This document shows positions 32,142-43,686 of a stretch of 64,000 nucleotides of DNA, one piece after another (position 1 is the first letter of the stretch; each line of letters opens with the position of its first letter). The stretch covers positions 1,364,001-1,428,000 of the forward strand of contig OX637626.1 of the NCBI GenBank assembly GCA_951802195.1. The letters are read 5' to 3'. A program made the translations under genes and the position numbers. A model generated the notes under the pieces. The model was not told the origin of the DNA, did not search any database, and was given only the letters and a program-made list of their open reading frames with translations. The DNA is from Tausonia pullulans. Its lineage: Eukaryota > Basidiomycota > Tremellomycetes > Cystofilobasidiales > Mrakiaceae.

Positions 32142-34468
32142 ATGTCCTGGCTCTCCAGCGCCCCTACGTGAGTCTCCGATCCAGATCCAAAACGATCCAA
32201 GCACGGCCATCGCTCGGTGGAGGTCTGTCTTCTTGGCCAGGCTTAGCTTGCCAGTCTCAGTTGTCTTGTTCCTTCCAAGAGGGTTGTCAAGGCAAGCTGT
32301 GTTCTCCGAACTGCTTCTGTTTTATCTCCTGGTGGTTCAGCCAGTCTGGTGTCTCAATGAGATGTATACCGTGCCGTTCTCGCTATCGTTCCATCGCCTG
32401 TCCGCTGCTCGCTGGTCTCGCTTCGCTCGCGGCTCGGAGCGGCCAACTTCGTGCGTCTACCCGAAGACTGACTTTCCTCTGTCGTCTTTCCAGCGACCCC
32501 AACGCTCCTACCTTGAGGCCGGTCATCACCTCCGGTGCCCTCCAGGGCGCTCTTACCGCCGAGGACACCGTCTGGGCTTGCGAGACCAACAAGGGCTTCA
32601 CCACCGAGACCCAGTCATGGTACTCGTGCCTCGCCGACGGCAGCTGGATCATGGTCCAGATCATCTTCTCCGTTACCGGGTGAGTCGTCGAGTTTGCTCT
32701 CGCCTACCGCGATACTTGCCTATCAGGGAAGAGTTGCTGACTGTTGCTGTCGTCCTCCCACCTCCCATTCCCCGTCCGCTCGAACCTAAGAATCATGTTC
32801 GTTCCCCCGACGGTGCAGTTTGTCTTCAAGCGGTACGACCCCAGGACCAAGAAGAGCGTCTGGAAGTCGATCAACATGACCAACTGGAAGGCCAACGGTC
32901 AGGGCGGCAAGAGCGACCAGGCTGTCCGTCCCGTCTCGGGCGACCAATTCCATGCGCGTCGCTCGCTGACTGACGCGTTCTTCCCTTTCGCATTGCTCCT
33001 GCCTCCGTGTTGGCCATCAACAGGAGATCAAGTACTCTGGCTCGCCCACCACCGAGGAGGTGTACAACATCACTGCCAACCTCGACCAGTCGATCCAGGT
33101 CGCCATCACCTTCACCAAGCCGGCCGAGACCCCTGGATTCAAGATCGGTGATGGCGACAACGGCGGCAAGTCGTTCTTCGGTTCCGATGCTAAGAAGCCC
33201 GACGGATACGTTGTCCAGTGTGTGCTTGCTCTCAGCTCAGTGGCGAGCTAGCTGCTTACGCATCCATGCGCTCCCGCGCGCATTCATTTCTTTAAGCCGC
33301 TTCCAGCCCGTTGTCCTCTCGTCGGGACACATCATTCTTGATGGCGCCGCTGTCGCTGCCGACGGCGAGGCCACCTTTATCCATGCCGTCCAGGGCATGC
33401 GTCCCAACCTCGTGCGCCGCCAGTTACCGTTGGTCCGACGGTTTGCATCGCTAAGCTGACTAAGACGCGCTCCCACCAGATCGCGAGGCGCTGGAACTTT
33501 GCCTTCTTCGCGTCCCCGCCAACTGAGTCGACTGGCCGCATTCGGGCCATCCAGATGGAGTTTGAGACCAACGTCTGTCTATATCGACTGGCTTGTGACG
33601 GCATGCTCGTTTTGACTGACGTGGACAAACCCCTTTTCTCTCCTTTGTAGGACGAGCATGGTGTCGATGGCAAGGGCAAGGGCCGCAACAAGGTTAACGT
33701 TGGAGCTGTTGTCGTCGATGGGTCAGTGAGGCGGCGTCCTCCCCAAACGCTGCGTAAGATGATGGGCACTGACAGGGCGTCTCAATTACCGGCCCCTTCT
33801 TAGTAAGTACCAGCTTGTTACTTCGCAGGTCCATGTCCCCAACACCCCTGCCTCGGGCTCGACCATCTCTCGCGCCACCCACATTGCGCCGTTCAACCTC
33901 GACAGCCACACCGGCTACAAGGCTCCCTCGAGCGCTAAGTTCGAGTGGTCGGGCTCTTCCAAGACTGTTCGTCTGCTTCTCCTTTTTACCTCAGCTTTCC
34001 TCGTGCTGACATTTTCCGCCCCTGCAGCTCGATGGGGAGGTCAAGGCGTCGATCGAGTCAAAGACTGGCAGCGGTCCCGTTGGCGAGAACGGTCTTATCG
34101 AGAAGGTCGACGTTCTCTCCGAGATCCCTTACATGTAGGCGCCCTTTCTTTTCTTGGGGAAGGAGGAGGAGAAGGAGGGCTCGCTCGCTCTCAACTGACC
34201 CTTCGCCCTTGTCGTTCTATCTCCCAGCATCCGCAAGGTCGTTGGCGCTGTTGGTGGCATTAAACCGTTTATTTACCAGCACTTCTCCGACGCCGAGCTT
34301 CGCCTCACCCTCCCGGGCGCCGAGGAGAAGGTTGTCCAGGGCTCATTCTTTGTACGTCCGCCTCTTTCAAACGCTCATCGTCTTTCGTTCTTGTTGCTGA
34401 TGGAAATTCGGGGTTGGGGTTGGTTGTCTTGCTTGCTGCAGGACGAGCTTACCTTCATCTGCGATTAA
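32142..34468 (+). CDS. SVF1: Survival factor 1 (Svf1-like, lipocalin-type fold)
   Basis: Homologue of yeast Svf1, needed for survival under oxidative and cold stress and implicated in ceramide transport between ER and Golgi. Exon 1 is very short (MSWLSSAP plus two bases) and is followed by an intron of over 300 nt, the longest in this gene. Later exons give DPNAPTLRPVITSGAL, VWACETNKGFTTETQSWYSC, GSWIMVQIIFSVTG, the N-terminal lipocalin-like half (QFVFKRYDPRTKKSVW), HIILDGAAVAADGEATFIHA, RRWNFAFFASPPTESTGRI, and the second half ending in EVKASIESKTGSGP, IRKVVGAVGGIKPFIYQHF and FDELTFICD. About ten exons, all junctions phase-consistent where checked. The first exon's peptide resembles the membrane-binding N-terminus of the family. 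Confidence 0.9.
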
Positions 34469-34656
34469 GCACGGTCAGGCCGCTGGACCATCCCTGTCGT
34501 ATCGATTCGCGCATCCCCCCTTCTTTAATCTCCTCGTTCCTTGTTCATCCATACATGTGCATTTTAATAGGCCCCGGCGTCTCGAGAAATTCTTTGTATC
34601 CTTGTGCATGCTATCCAGAGACTCGCTCCTTCGCCTCACCCACCGACTGCGCGCGA

Positions 34657-36965
34657 TCACACCCTCCCCGGCGCCCCCTCCTGCTTCTTCTCCTGCCCAT
34701 AAAAGTGGCGCATAATCGCCTCGACCCGGAGTAGGAGGATGTTGATGGTCGGATGCGTCGTGTTCTGGGGTACAGACAGACAATCAGTTCAGCTTTAGAA
34801 AGGAACGAGCGAAGGGGTCGAGAACGAAGGGGGAGAGAGAGAGAGAGAGAGAGAAAGAGACGCACGACCCGGTTGTCCTCACCTCCGAGAGCGAAGAAGG
34901 CCGCGTCGTCCTCCTGCCAACTGAGGGAGTGCACAAAGACGGCCTTGTGAAGCTCATCATCGCTCGTCCCCTTCGCCGACGGGTCGGCGTGCCAATCGGC
35001 CCTCAGCTCGGCCATCTTGACCCGGTCGAGAAGAAGCTTGTGCTGGGCGGCCGAGAGGCCCGAGAGGTTGTTGGCCGTGTGGTAAAAATCGGCATTCCTG
35101 GGAGACGCTTGATGTCAACTGTGAGATCGCAAAGAGACACGACAAGGCACTTACTTATAAGGCTTATCCCGAAGTCCGCCGGCAGGATGTTGAGCGAGGA
35201 GGAGGACGTACTCCTGAAGGGCGACTGAAATGCAAAGCGAGTGCGTCAGCCTGTGGCCGCCTTCACACGACGAGCGAGGGGAAGGAAGGGCGACCGACCT
35301 CGGCTGAACAGCATGGCTAGTGCGAGATCAACGAGAGTACGCTTGCGTCAGCCAGGTCCTTCAAGCGATGGGACGAGAGGAACGGAACCGACCTTCTTCG
35401 ATGGGTGAAGTCGACATCGTCGCCGACGCGTTCGCTGACTTATCGCCCTTCACCAGCTCTTCAACGACGGCCATGCTGCCTCCAACCCACCACCCGTAGC
35501 ATCCATCGACGAGTTTGTTCGTCCGCCCCTTGAACCCACCTCCATCTGGCGCAGACGCCTGCATCTGGACCGTCCATCGGAGGAGCGCCCGGCTATCGAT
35601 CGACCTGACGCGAGGAGCGTCTAAAGGTTGGAGGAGGTGGTTGGAGAGAACGGCGCAGGAGGTGTACCCCCCGTGAGCCTCGCCGAGCGGGGTCGCCGAG
35701 AGGGAAGGGTTCGAGTGAAGAGAAGGGAGGGATGACGCTTGCGCGAAGGGCGAGACGAAGGTTGAGGAAATGGAAGACGAAGAGGCGGCGAAGCCACCCT
35801 CGTAGGTTTGGCATCTGATCGAGAAGGCGCAGTCGCGTCAGTCCTGGGTGGCCATCCTCGAACGAGATCGAAGACACTTGCGATGCGATAAAATCGGCGG
35901 TCCCCTCGACAAGCTCCAGGGATAGGAGGTTAAGAAGAGTTGCCGTAGCGAGCAAACAGTAGACACCTCTTCAAATCCGCAGGCATCACAGCGCGCAGAT
36001 TAGGAGGAAAGCAACGGTGGCCCAAGCTGTCAGTACGTACACATGCTGCCTGTCCCACCAATCAACACCTCAGACACACCTGACGTCGACCTCGCCTCCA
36101 TCGCAGACTGTGAAGCTTCCGTCAGGTCTCTTCATGCGGAGGAAGAAGGCCAGCAGGGCTTCGCGGTTGATCTCTTCCCAGCCACCATTGAGGATCGCGA
36201 GGGAACAGACGGCGGCGTAGGTCGGGAGGAGGTGGGGGATCTGGCCAGGCCCTCCTGCAAAGCCGCCGGTGGGGTGTTGGAAGGATAGAACGGTGGCGAT
36301 GGCTCTGTTGAGCAGGGCGATGGGGCCGAGAAAGCAAGGGAGAAGAGAGGGTAGGTGAGGAGGCAAGGAGAACAAGGGACGACGCCAACGCGTCCCATGA
36401 CGCACGCACGCGACGTCAGTTGACGCTGGAGATGCACTCCCGCGGCATTGCGGGTGGCAAGGGCACGCACCTATCCTTGGTCTGCTGGTCGATGGCGATA
36501 CCGAGGAGGTCGAACGAGTGGAGGATCCAGTATAGCATCCATGGTCGGCTAGCGTCGAGCGAGACAAAGGGTGAGGGCAGCTGAAATAGGTTCTTGCCGA
36601 GGTATTGAACGTGCGCTTGCTTGTTAAGCGTTGGCCTGGCGGTGAGGGTGAAGCAAAGGGGTCGGGGTCGTCTCGGCCAAGTGAGTAGGTGCTCGAGAGA
36701 CGGAGGGTACAAGGACAAGGACTAGAGGGAAGAAAGCTTGGACTGACAGCGAGCCTCGGCTCCGCGCGTTCTGAAGAATGGCCGAGAGTTCATGCTCGAT
36801 CTCGTGCTGCGTTGTCGAGGTTTCCGTGGGGACGCCATCGTCGGACGAGAGGAGGGGGAAGAAGTCCAGCCTTGGCATGGAGGGGGAGGATGGGCGGAGG
36901 GGAGGGGTCGTGGTCGAAGGGAGGCGAGGGTCTCCCCGTTCTCGCTCTCCGCCGGGGTCGTCCAT
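34657..36965 (-). CDS. RAM1: Protein farnesyltransferase subunit beta
   Basis: Catalytic subunit that farnesylates CaaX proteins such as Ras and mating pheromone. Motifs in order: KQAHVQYLGKNLFQLPSPF, LDASRPWMLYWILHS, QHPTGGFAGGPGQIPHLLPT, LRMKRPDGSFTVCDGGEVDV, FIASCQTYEGGF, GEAHGGYTSCAVLS, GRTNKLVDGCYGWWVGG and FYHTANNLSGLS. Zinc ligands are visible: Asp and Cys in VDGC and His in FYHT. The start at 36965 (MDDPGGERERG) follows a frame open further upstream, so a different start is possible. FIASCQTYEGGF can only be read with a GC-AG intron at 35881-35815. The C-terminus is YGQEKKQEGAPGRV. It is convergent with SVF1, 188 bp apart. Confidence 0.93.
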
Positions 36966-37180
36966 GTTCTCGATATGTCCCGGGTCCGGCCCCTGTCGAC
37001 TCACACTCCGACGTGAGCACAAGGCCCTTCGAAGGGCGTGCCAAGCTTCGCCAGCCTCGCCTCGGAGGAAAAAGAGAACATGGACACAAGCCGACATCGT
37101 CGTAAAGTCATGAAACAGAATCAAAAGCCCCAAAGCACCATCCACCTGCTTCCCTTCCCCTGAACCGACCCTCTGCCAGC

Positions 37181-40157
37181 TTAGACCTCCTCGAACCCGT
37201 CGTCGTCGTCGTCGCCCGCGGCCATGCCCCGCAGCTGGGAGAACTCGTCTCCCCCGTCGTGGCCCTCGTCCATCTCGTCATCGTCGTCGTCGTCGAGATC
37301 GAGATCGGCTGTTGAGGTGAGGCGAGTCTTTTTATGGGCAACGCCGTCGACGTCGGGCTCATCCGTCTCGTCGACGGCCTCGCGCTCATCGTCGTCGTTG
37401 TTGTTATCGTCGTCGTCGTCGTCGTCGAACTTTTCGCCGCCTGCTAAGGTGAGCAAAGGTAGAAGATCAGTTATCTGTTAAGCGCAAAGAGGCAACCGTC
37501 CGAGCCATCGTATCGCAACTGACCATCGCTCTTGCCCTCACTCTTGCCGGCATCGCTCTTGCCCGCGTCGCTCTTGCCATCGTCGATCTCGTCGTCGGTG
37601 AGCGGGGCGGTGCTGCCGCGGAGCTGACGCTCTGTCATGCGTTGTGGAATGTCGGCCGTGTCGAAGAGCGTGTCGAACGCGGCGTAGTTGATCTTCTTAG
37701 AGAACTTCTTCTGCTTGACGAGGTTCCGCGCCGAATCGGCCGCCGACGTCGCGCGGGCGGCAGGTCCGGTGGCGCTCTTGCGCTTGCGCTTGGGTAGGAA
37801 GCGAGGAAGGGGAGGGGGGAGAAGAGGGACATCAGTAAGTCATCAAGAGAGGCAGAAAGAAGAGCGGGCCCCTCACCTTCTTCTTCTCCTCGGCCCCGGG
37901 GTCACCCTGAGCCTTAGCCTGCTTCCCTGAAGACCTCGCAAGACACCACTGCTGTCAGTCTACGCCCGAAATCCACCAGCGAAGAAAGGAATCATGACTC
38001 ACGTGCCAGAGTCTCGAGATAGTCCTTGTTGAACTCCATCCAAAGCCTCGTCTTGACCTTGACTTCCTCGGGCGTCATGATGAAAGAGTCGAGCTCATCC
38101 TCGTCGAGACCCTCGAGCTCCTTGCTCGACAGGTCGAGTGCCCGGCGCTCCGCCTCCCGCCGATCAGCCTCGTTGAGTTCGTCGTTGAGCTCGGCGCCCT
38201 GCCCCTCGTTGAGGAAGCTGCCAACCTCGTGCTCGACCGCGGCGTCGACGACCTCGTCCGCCTCCTCAAGGACGTTCTTCCCGCTCGCAATGACTGAAGA
38301 TGGTGAGGCCGGTTCACTCGAGTCGGCCGCTCGATCGGGCATCAGTCGAGACGAGGGGCCAACTGCCGCCGAGGACGACGCTGGCGACTCGTCCAAAAGG
38401 GTCGGGTCGATGGCATTGAGCGCAGCGGAGAAGTCCTCTGGGCTATCGTCGCCCTCGTCGCCCTCGTCGTCCTGAGCGCCAATCTCACTGTCGAGGTCCG
38501 CGGCCGCTTGGAAGACGGCTGAGCTGTTTGGCGAGTCAACGGCGCGTTCCTTCCCTTTGCCCTCGCTTAGGGTCGAGGTCGTGCCAATGGCTCGTGATGA
38601 TGGGCCGGCGTCTTCGTCATTATCTCCGTCTTCCTGAGCATCAGCCTGCTTGATTATGTCGTTGACGGCCGTCTGCTCGATGGCGAGCTTCGACTTGGAC
38701 TTTGGCTTGCCTCGAGCGTTCTTTTTCCCAGCACCACCGGCGGCTCCGGGTGCCTTGGCCATAAACGCCGGTGGGTTGGCTTCCTCGTCGAGCCAGATGG
38801 TTCGGAAGTCCTGAATCGTCATGTCACCGCTCGCCGTCAACTTGAACTCGTCGAGCCGGCGGCGAAGCGTCGAGTCGGCGATCTTGACGACTTGGACGAT
38901 CTCCTGCATGCTCCGTCGGAAGTTGTTCATCCGCGCAGCGAGAAGGAGGCACGCTCCGCAGATGCCCGCCGGCCGACGTCCCGTGTCCATCCAATCGCGC
39001 TTGAACCGCTGGACGAGCCGGACAGCATCGGTCGCGACCTTCTGGGTTTCCTCCTTGAATTCGAGGAGCGCGGCGAAGCGCGAGATGAAGAGCGAGGGGT
39101 CCATGACGGGCAAAGTGACATTGAGGACCTTGACGAGCTTGAGGTACGTCGAGCCTGGACGGAGGGAGACAGGTCTCAGCGGATCTGGTTCTAGGATCGG
39201 TCGCGTGCGGGGAGGGGGGGGGGGGGGGGGGGACGGGGGGAAAGGGGGAACTACGACGCACCAAGGACGAAGACGTTGACCTGTTGTAGATCAACGAGGG
39301 AGAGGGGGAAGGAGAGAAGTCAATCAAGCGGACCGACAGGCAGGTGGATGAGCGTGTCGACGAGGGGAGGACGCGTCGACGAGCTTGCGCAGTCCCAACA
39401 TGGAAAACCGCGTCAAACGCACCTGAAGGATGTCGCTAAAGTCGATGAGCATGTGGTGGGTCTTCTCCATCCGGCAAGTGATGTACATGCATGCGGCGAC
39501 GACGTAGCTTTCCTTGCGGCCCTTGACGAAGTTGGACGCAACGGCGAGGTTGAACCACCGGCCGGCGGATTCCGAGAGCCGCTCGGAGAGGCGGAGGGCC
39601 TGAGCAATCTGCTTAATTCGTCGCTTGCCTAGATGGAGAACAGGAGTAGATATATCAGCTCTTGTCCCTCTGTCGCCTGGAGGGAAGGTCGTGGACGGAT
39701 TTCATTCTCCGGACCGGAACGCACCAGCGGCGACAGTCTTCTCCTTCGATTCTTGCGAGTCACGGTTGCCGTACGGTCCGCTCATGCGGGCGCGGGCTGA
39801 AGGAAGGAGAGAGCGACGGAGGTCAGCAAGATGCAGCCGGAAACGGGGGCAAGAGAGGCGAGAGGCGCCGAGAGCAAGTGACAGGAAGCTGCACAAGCAA
39901 GACTCACTGGCGTCTGCGCCGACGAGACTGCCTTGGACGACGGCGGCACCTCCGCTGGTCTCGCCGAAGGTGATTTCGGAGACGATGGTGTTCTCCTCAA
40001 GGACGATACCGCACGATCGGCAGTATGACTGGCCCTGGGTCGAGTCAACCTCGACGACGGTCGAGCTGCATTGTGGGCACTTTCCCTGCAAGAGAGAAGC
40101 GGAGGCGTCAACGAAGGCCGGGCGCGAATCCCGCGAGAGAGGGCTGGGACGGACCAT
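37181..40157 (-). CDS. BRF1: TFIIIB subunit BRF1 (TFIIB-related factor)
   Basis: Recruits RNA polymerase III to tRNA and 5S genes. The zinc ribbon is at the N-terminus: GKCPQCSS and SYCRSCGIVLEENTIVSE. The first cyclin fold has KRRIKQIAQALRLSERL and CMYITCRMEKTHHMLIDFSD; the second has VMDPSLFISRFAALLEF and GRRPAGICGACLLLAARMN. The conserved Brf1 region has an IWLDEE motif and LWMEFNKDYLETLA. The C-terminus is low-complexity, with GKSD repeats and a long Asp run before DDGFEEV. ATG 40157 may be followed at once by a 57-nt intron (donor gtccgt, acceptor cttgcag), which would give M-GKCPQCSS; unspliced reading adds about 23 residues. An intron near 39214-39232 holds a 19-base C run on the sense strand. 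Confidence 0.93.
39214..39232. repeat. 19-base G run (C run on the BRF1 sense strand)
   Basis: A pure homopolymer inside a BRF1 intron, upstream of the acceptor on the sense strand. Similar runs lie in introns at 1848-1862 (glucanase) and 52640-52659 (PEP4). Confidence 0.85.
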
Positions 40158-40708
40158 CGTACTGGATGGATGCGGCTGAGGACAGGCGAAGGGGTCGAGA
40201 GAAGCGGATGGGGGAGGGGTGGGTCGTATGGGTGGCCGTCGAGAGGAGAGACTAGGTCTCCCTGAGTTCCCTTCACCTCTACGCGCGCGTCTCCGCGAGC
40301 CAGCACGCCCGGGCCACCTTCTCCCAATTAACTTCTTCAGTGACACCGCGCGCCTTTGGCCGAAGCCCGGAACTTGGCAGACAGACCGTCACCAAGAAAA
40401 CGAGTTCATGAGAGAGGGAGGACAGGAAGTTACAACGCGGAGAAAAAGAGAGACATCGTCAGATTGGGACGAGAGGTGTCTAGGCCGAATGGAGGCCGGG
40501 TGTGTGTGTGTGGATGGAAGTTGAACAAAGGACATGGTGTGGAATGAGAAGAGCTAAACTGTAGTGGCACAAGAGGGGATGAGAAAGGGGAGGGGGATAG
40601 AGGGGGGGGGGAGTGATGATAGGGACGAGAGAGAAGCAGAAGAACCAAATGAGAAGAGAGGAGAATTAAAGAGCGAAAAGCAGCAGACAGGTGAATGAGC
40701 AACGCTGC
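40158..40708. promoter_or_regulatory. Intergenic: BRF1 promoter and 3' flank of the unknown gene
   Basis: Purine-rich on the plus strand, so C/T-rich in the BRF1 direction. No gene is seen. Confidence 0.45.
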
Positions 40709-42120
40709 CTAGGCGTGCAGCGGCGTCTCCCTGCCCGTGGGGGTTCGGAGACCCTCCTCGGGCTCCTCAAAGTCGACGCCAAAGTGGCTGGGCTCAAATT
40801 CGAGCTTGGGAAAGCCGGACAGGTAGCCGAGACTCCGGGGTGAGGCGAACGGCGAGTCCGTCGGGGTGTAGGGGGGATGGGATGTCGGCGTGCCACTGGT
40901 GGCGAAGCATAGGGGATCCGGGGCAGAGAGCGACGTTGAATCCGTGGAGGGCGCCTTCACAATGGAGGGCGAGAGGAGGGTGATGTCGTCAAGGTGAGGC
41001 AGGGGATCCACGAAAATATTGGACGGCTGATTGGGGCCAGACTCGGACTCGGACCGCGAGAGCATCGAAGCTCGGTGGGTGGTGGCTAGAAGTAAAGGAA
41101 CAGCAAAGTCAGCCAACGAAGGGAAAGATCTAGTCACCATGTGGTACACCATCTGCCCCCATCGGACGGACAGGGAGGGAGGCAGATGAGACGAGGAAAA
41201 GAAGATAAAAACCCACCATCTCTCTCAAAGGCATCCGACGTGCTCGCCCGGCGACGCAGGAAGGCTTGTGGGTCGAGGAGGCCAGAGCGGACAAGTGCAG
41301 AGACGAGGGACCGGCGGGCGACCTCCTTGGCAAGACTGTAGTGGCCGTCGGCGAGCGAGCTCCGGGCACGAGAGACGAACGTGAGGATCTCATCGTGCGA
41401 ATTTCGGACACTAGTAGTCGGTGAGACGAGGAGGGAGGAGAGGAGGTGGTAGCCGAAGAAAGGCCGCCCGTCAGCGACCTGGCCCCCTTCAATCGATCTG
41501 CTTCAGTCTGGGTGGACCCACGCACCAGCAATGAAGGACATCCTGCCCGCCATCGTCTCGCCTGGGCTTGACCATCCACGGATGCCATCCGCCACCGAGA
41601 AGCCCCCGATCGTCAGCGAAGAAGCGGCTTGCGCCACCGAAGGCGGCGGCGAGGCCGATAGTCCTGGCCGTTGTCGTTTCGGGCGAGAGGAGGTCGTTGG
41701 AGAGCTGAGAGCAGAAGCCAACTTGGATCAGCGCACTTCACCCCATGGACCGGTGCCCGCAACAGAACGCAATGGGGGCGGCGAAGGGTCGCAGCTAATT
41801 GGTGGGGCGAGGTCGAGGAGGGCCGGCCAGACGAACGTGGCTTGCCCCAGCAACCTGTCGTTCGTTTGTGGCTCGACGCGACGAGAGAGGCTGACTCGTC
41901 GCCGCCGGCCGCAGAGGAGAGAGCGACGACTCACTTCGTCCCAGGCCTGCTTCTCCACACTCGAGGGGCCAAAGGCGGTCAGAAGGAGGCCCTCAAGCTC
42001 CTGCTTCTCGGCAGCCTTTCGATCGGTGGCCGCGAGGGAGGAGGAGGACGACGACGACGACGACGAGGCGGATGTGGACGAGTCAGGGAGCCTGTCGGCC
42101 TGTTGGGGCGGTGGGGACAT
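40709..42120 (-). CDS. Unrecognised protein, four exons
   Basis: I do not recognise this protein. From ATG 42120 (MSPPPQQADRL) it has a Ser-rich low-complexity stretch, then RKAAEKQELEGLLLTAFGPS and KQAWDE, ending at a gtgagt donor near 41934. The second exon probably starts at SNDLLSPETTTARTIGLAAA (after ttctgctctcag), with a short hydrophobic Gly/Ala segment, and ends DVLHCW. A third exon from about 41411 reads VRNSHDEILTFVSRARSSLA and HYSLAKEVARRSLVSALVRS, probably helical. The last exon has ERDATTHRASMLSRSESESG and a Ser/Pro-rich tail ending GRETPLHA. The exon 2 frame is the least certain: the alternative frame gives a Ser/Pro-rich reading. Gene-like exon lengths, donors and acceptors support a real gene; function is unknown. 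Confidence 0.6.
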
Positions 42121-42576
42121 GGTGACTAGGATCGACGACGAGTGGCTGGAGAGAGCTGAGGGGAGGAGAAGATAGGAGGCGAAGCCTTCAGTAGGCGGGT
42201 GGGGGCAGGAGTGTTGTAGCGTGGCAGGTTTGGCTGGCGTTGGAGGTATGTGGAAAGAGAGAGGAGAGCGGCCCTCAGGAAAGCGTGGGAGGCAGCCAGG
42301 CGAGGAACTGCCGGCGGCAAGGCTTGCGGAGCCTGGGCTCCTCCTGCGCCCCGCACACCACCGCCGGCCAGCTGCGTTTGCGCCCGAGGCCCAAGCCTCT
42401 CGCCCGCTCTGACTCGGCCGCTTGCATCGCATCGCTGCCTCATCGGATCCCACATCCGAGCACGCCCTCGCAGGAGCTCGGCTACACAAGAGAAAGAGTG
42501 CCAAGTCCCAAGGCTCATTCAGATATTATCATGCACTCAACTGTGCGCATTTTACGCCCTTCAATCTATATAGACC
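42121..42576. promoter_or_regulatory. Intergenic: promoter of the unknown gene, 3' flank of the cupin gene
   Basis: Carries no exon that I can support. Confidence 0.45.
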
Positions 42577-43686
42577 TTACTCCTCCTTGATCTGCTGCTC
42601 GTTCTCCGCATTCTCCTTCTTGGACCTTTGGGACCAGGCAGGCGGAACGTCACTCCCGTCGTCCTCGTGCCTGTAATGAGACACCAGGTCAGGAAATCCT
42701 AGAGAACTCCCGGTGGGAAGGGTGAACGCACTTATCGGCCTCCTCCTTGGTCTTATGGATGGTCTGTTGGCAGGGCGAGCGCGAGCAGTCAGCACGTGCT
42801 CAATAGACGCACTTTGGGCAATATCAGAAGCATACCTTGGGGTTGTGCTCAGCGGGGGAATAGATGGTCTGAGAGCAGAGGGGCGGCAATGACGAAGGAT
42901 CAGCCTTCGCACGCCATCTCTTGACGTATCAACCTGTTTGAAACCCACGTAGAGAATCAGGGGAGTAGGCCCAGTGTTATAAAACTGGTGGAGGGTGCCA
43001 GCAGGAACAACAACGAGATCTCCGGCCTTGATTTCTTGCTCCTCGCCACCGACGACAGCCTTGCCAATGCCCGAGGTAAAAGTGAGGGCCTGGAATGGGA
43101 GTGATCTTCTGTGAGCTGCTGCCCTCGCTTTCACCGAAGATCGACGCGGGAACTCACCTGGTCGACGGTGTGACTGACAGGTCAGTGGTGAGGAAGAGAT
43201 GGAAGAAGTGACGTCAGTCCAAAACTCGTTTCACTGGCGATGCTAGATCGATCCCGATGGGAATGAAGCCGGAGCCCTGTCCAACTTACATCTCCTCTCC
43301 GATATCACCTCCGGGCTGGATGGTCATGAGGACGACCTAATAAGAAAGTACAGAGTCATCGATGAGCACAAGGGTGGCTGATCTGGTCGGCCGATCGAAG
43401 ATGTGCACATACCTGGGAGTAAAGGCCAGTCCAAAGCACAGTCCTGAACTCGTTGTGCTTGCTAGGAAGGGCCGAGTTCATGCTGGGGAAGTAGGCCTGG
43501 ATCGTGAAGAGGGTCAGCCTATGTTGAGAAACACGTCAGCCGTAGGAGGCGATGATGACATACCATCTTGCGAGCGGGAGGGTCGCTGGAGCGGAGGTCG
43601 GCGGGCATGTTAGACGAGTAGGAGCGGCTGAGGGCAATGAGGCGGGGAGTGTTGCGGGTGAAGAGGGATCGGGAGATTGATAGCAT
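42577..43686 (-). CDS. Single-cupin protein with mitochondrial-type presequence
   Basis: Small cupin-fold protein of the sugar-isomerase-like cupin group; reaction unknown. The N-terminus, MLSISRSLFTRNTPRLIALS followed by RSYSSNM, is rich in Arg and Ser without acids, which suggests mitochondrial import. The body reads AYFPSMNSALPSKHNEFRTV, LWTGLYSQVVLMTIQPGGDI, GEEIHTVDQ (cupin motif 1), GIGKAVVGGEEQEIKAGDLV and VVPAGTLHQFYNTG (motif 2 with metal His). Motif 1 is completed by a 16-nt exon at 43158-43173 carrying HTVDQ. After the fold, TIYSPAEHNP, KTKEEADK and a charged tail ending NEQQIKEE. Similar short cupins occur in many bacteria and fungi. Confidence 0.85.
43158..43173 (-). other. 16-nt microexon of the cupin gene
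   Basis: Flanked on the sense strand by ctgtcag and gtgagt. It supplies one base completing an Ile codon and then HTVDQ, including the metal-binding His of cupin motif 1. Confidence 0.8.

Noticed and set aside
36689-37105. Plus-strand frames opposite RAM1 exon 1
   Set aside because: Shadow frames of a coding exon with low-complexity composition.
41531-42175. A 214-codon plus-strand frame opposite the unknown gene
   Set aside because: Arg/Gly/Asp-rich shadow with no motif; the minus strand has consistent exon signals.
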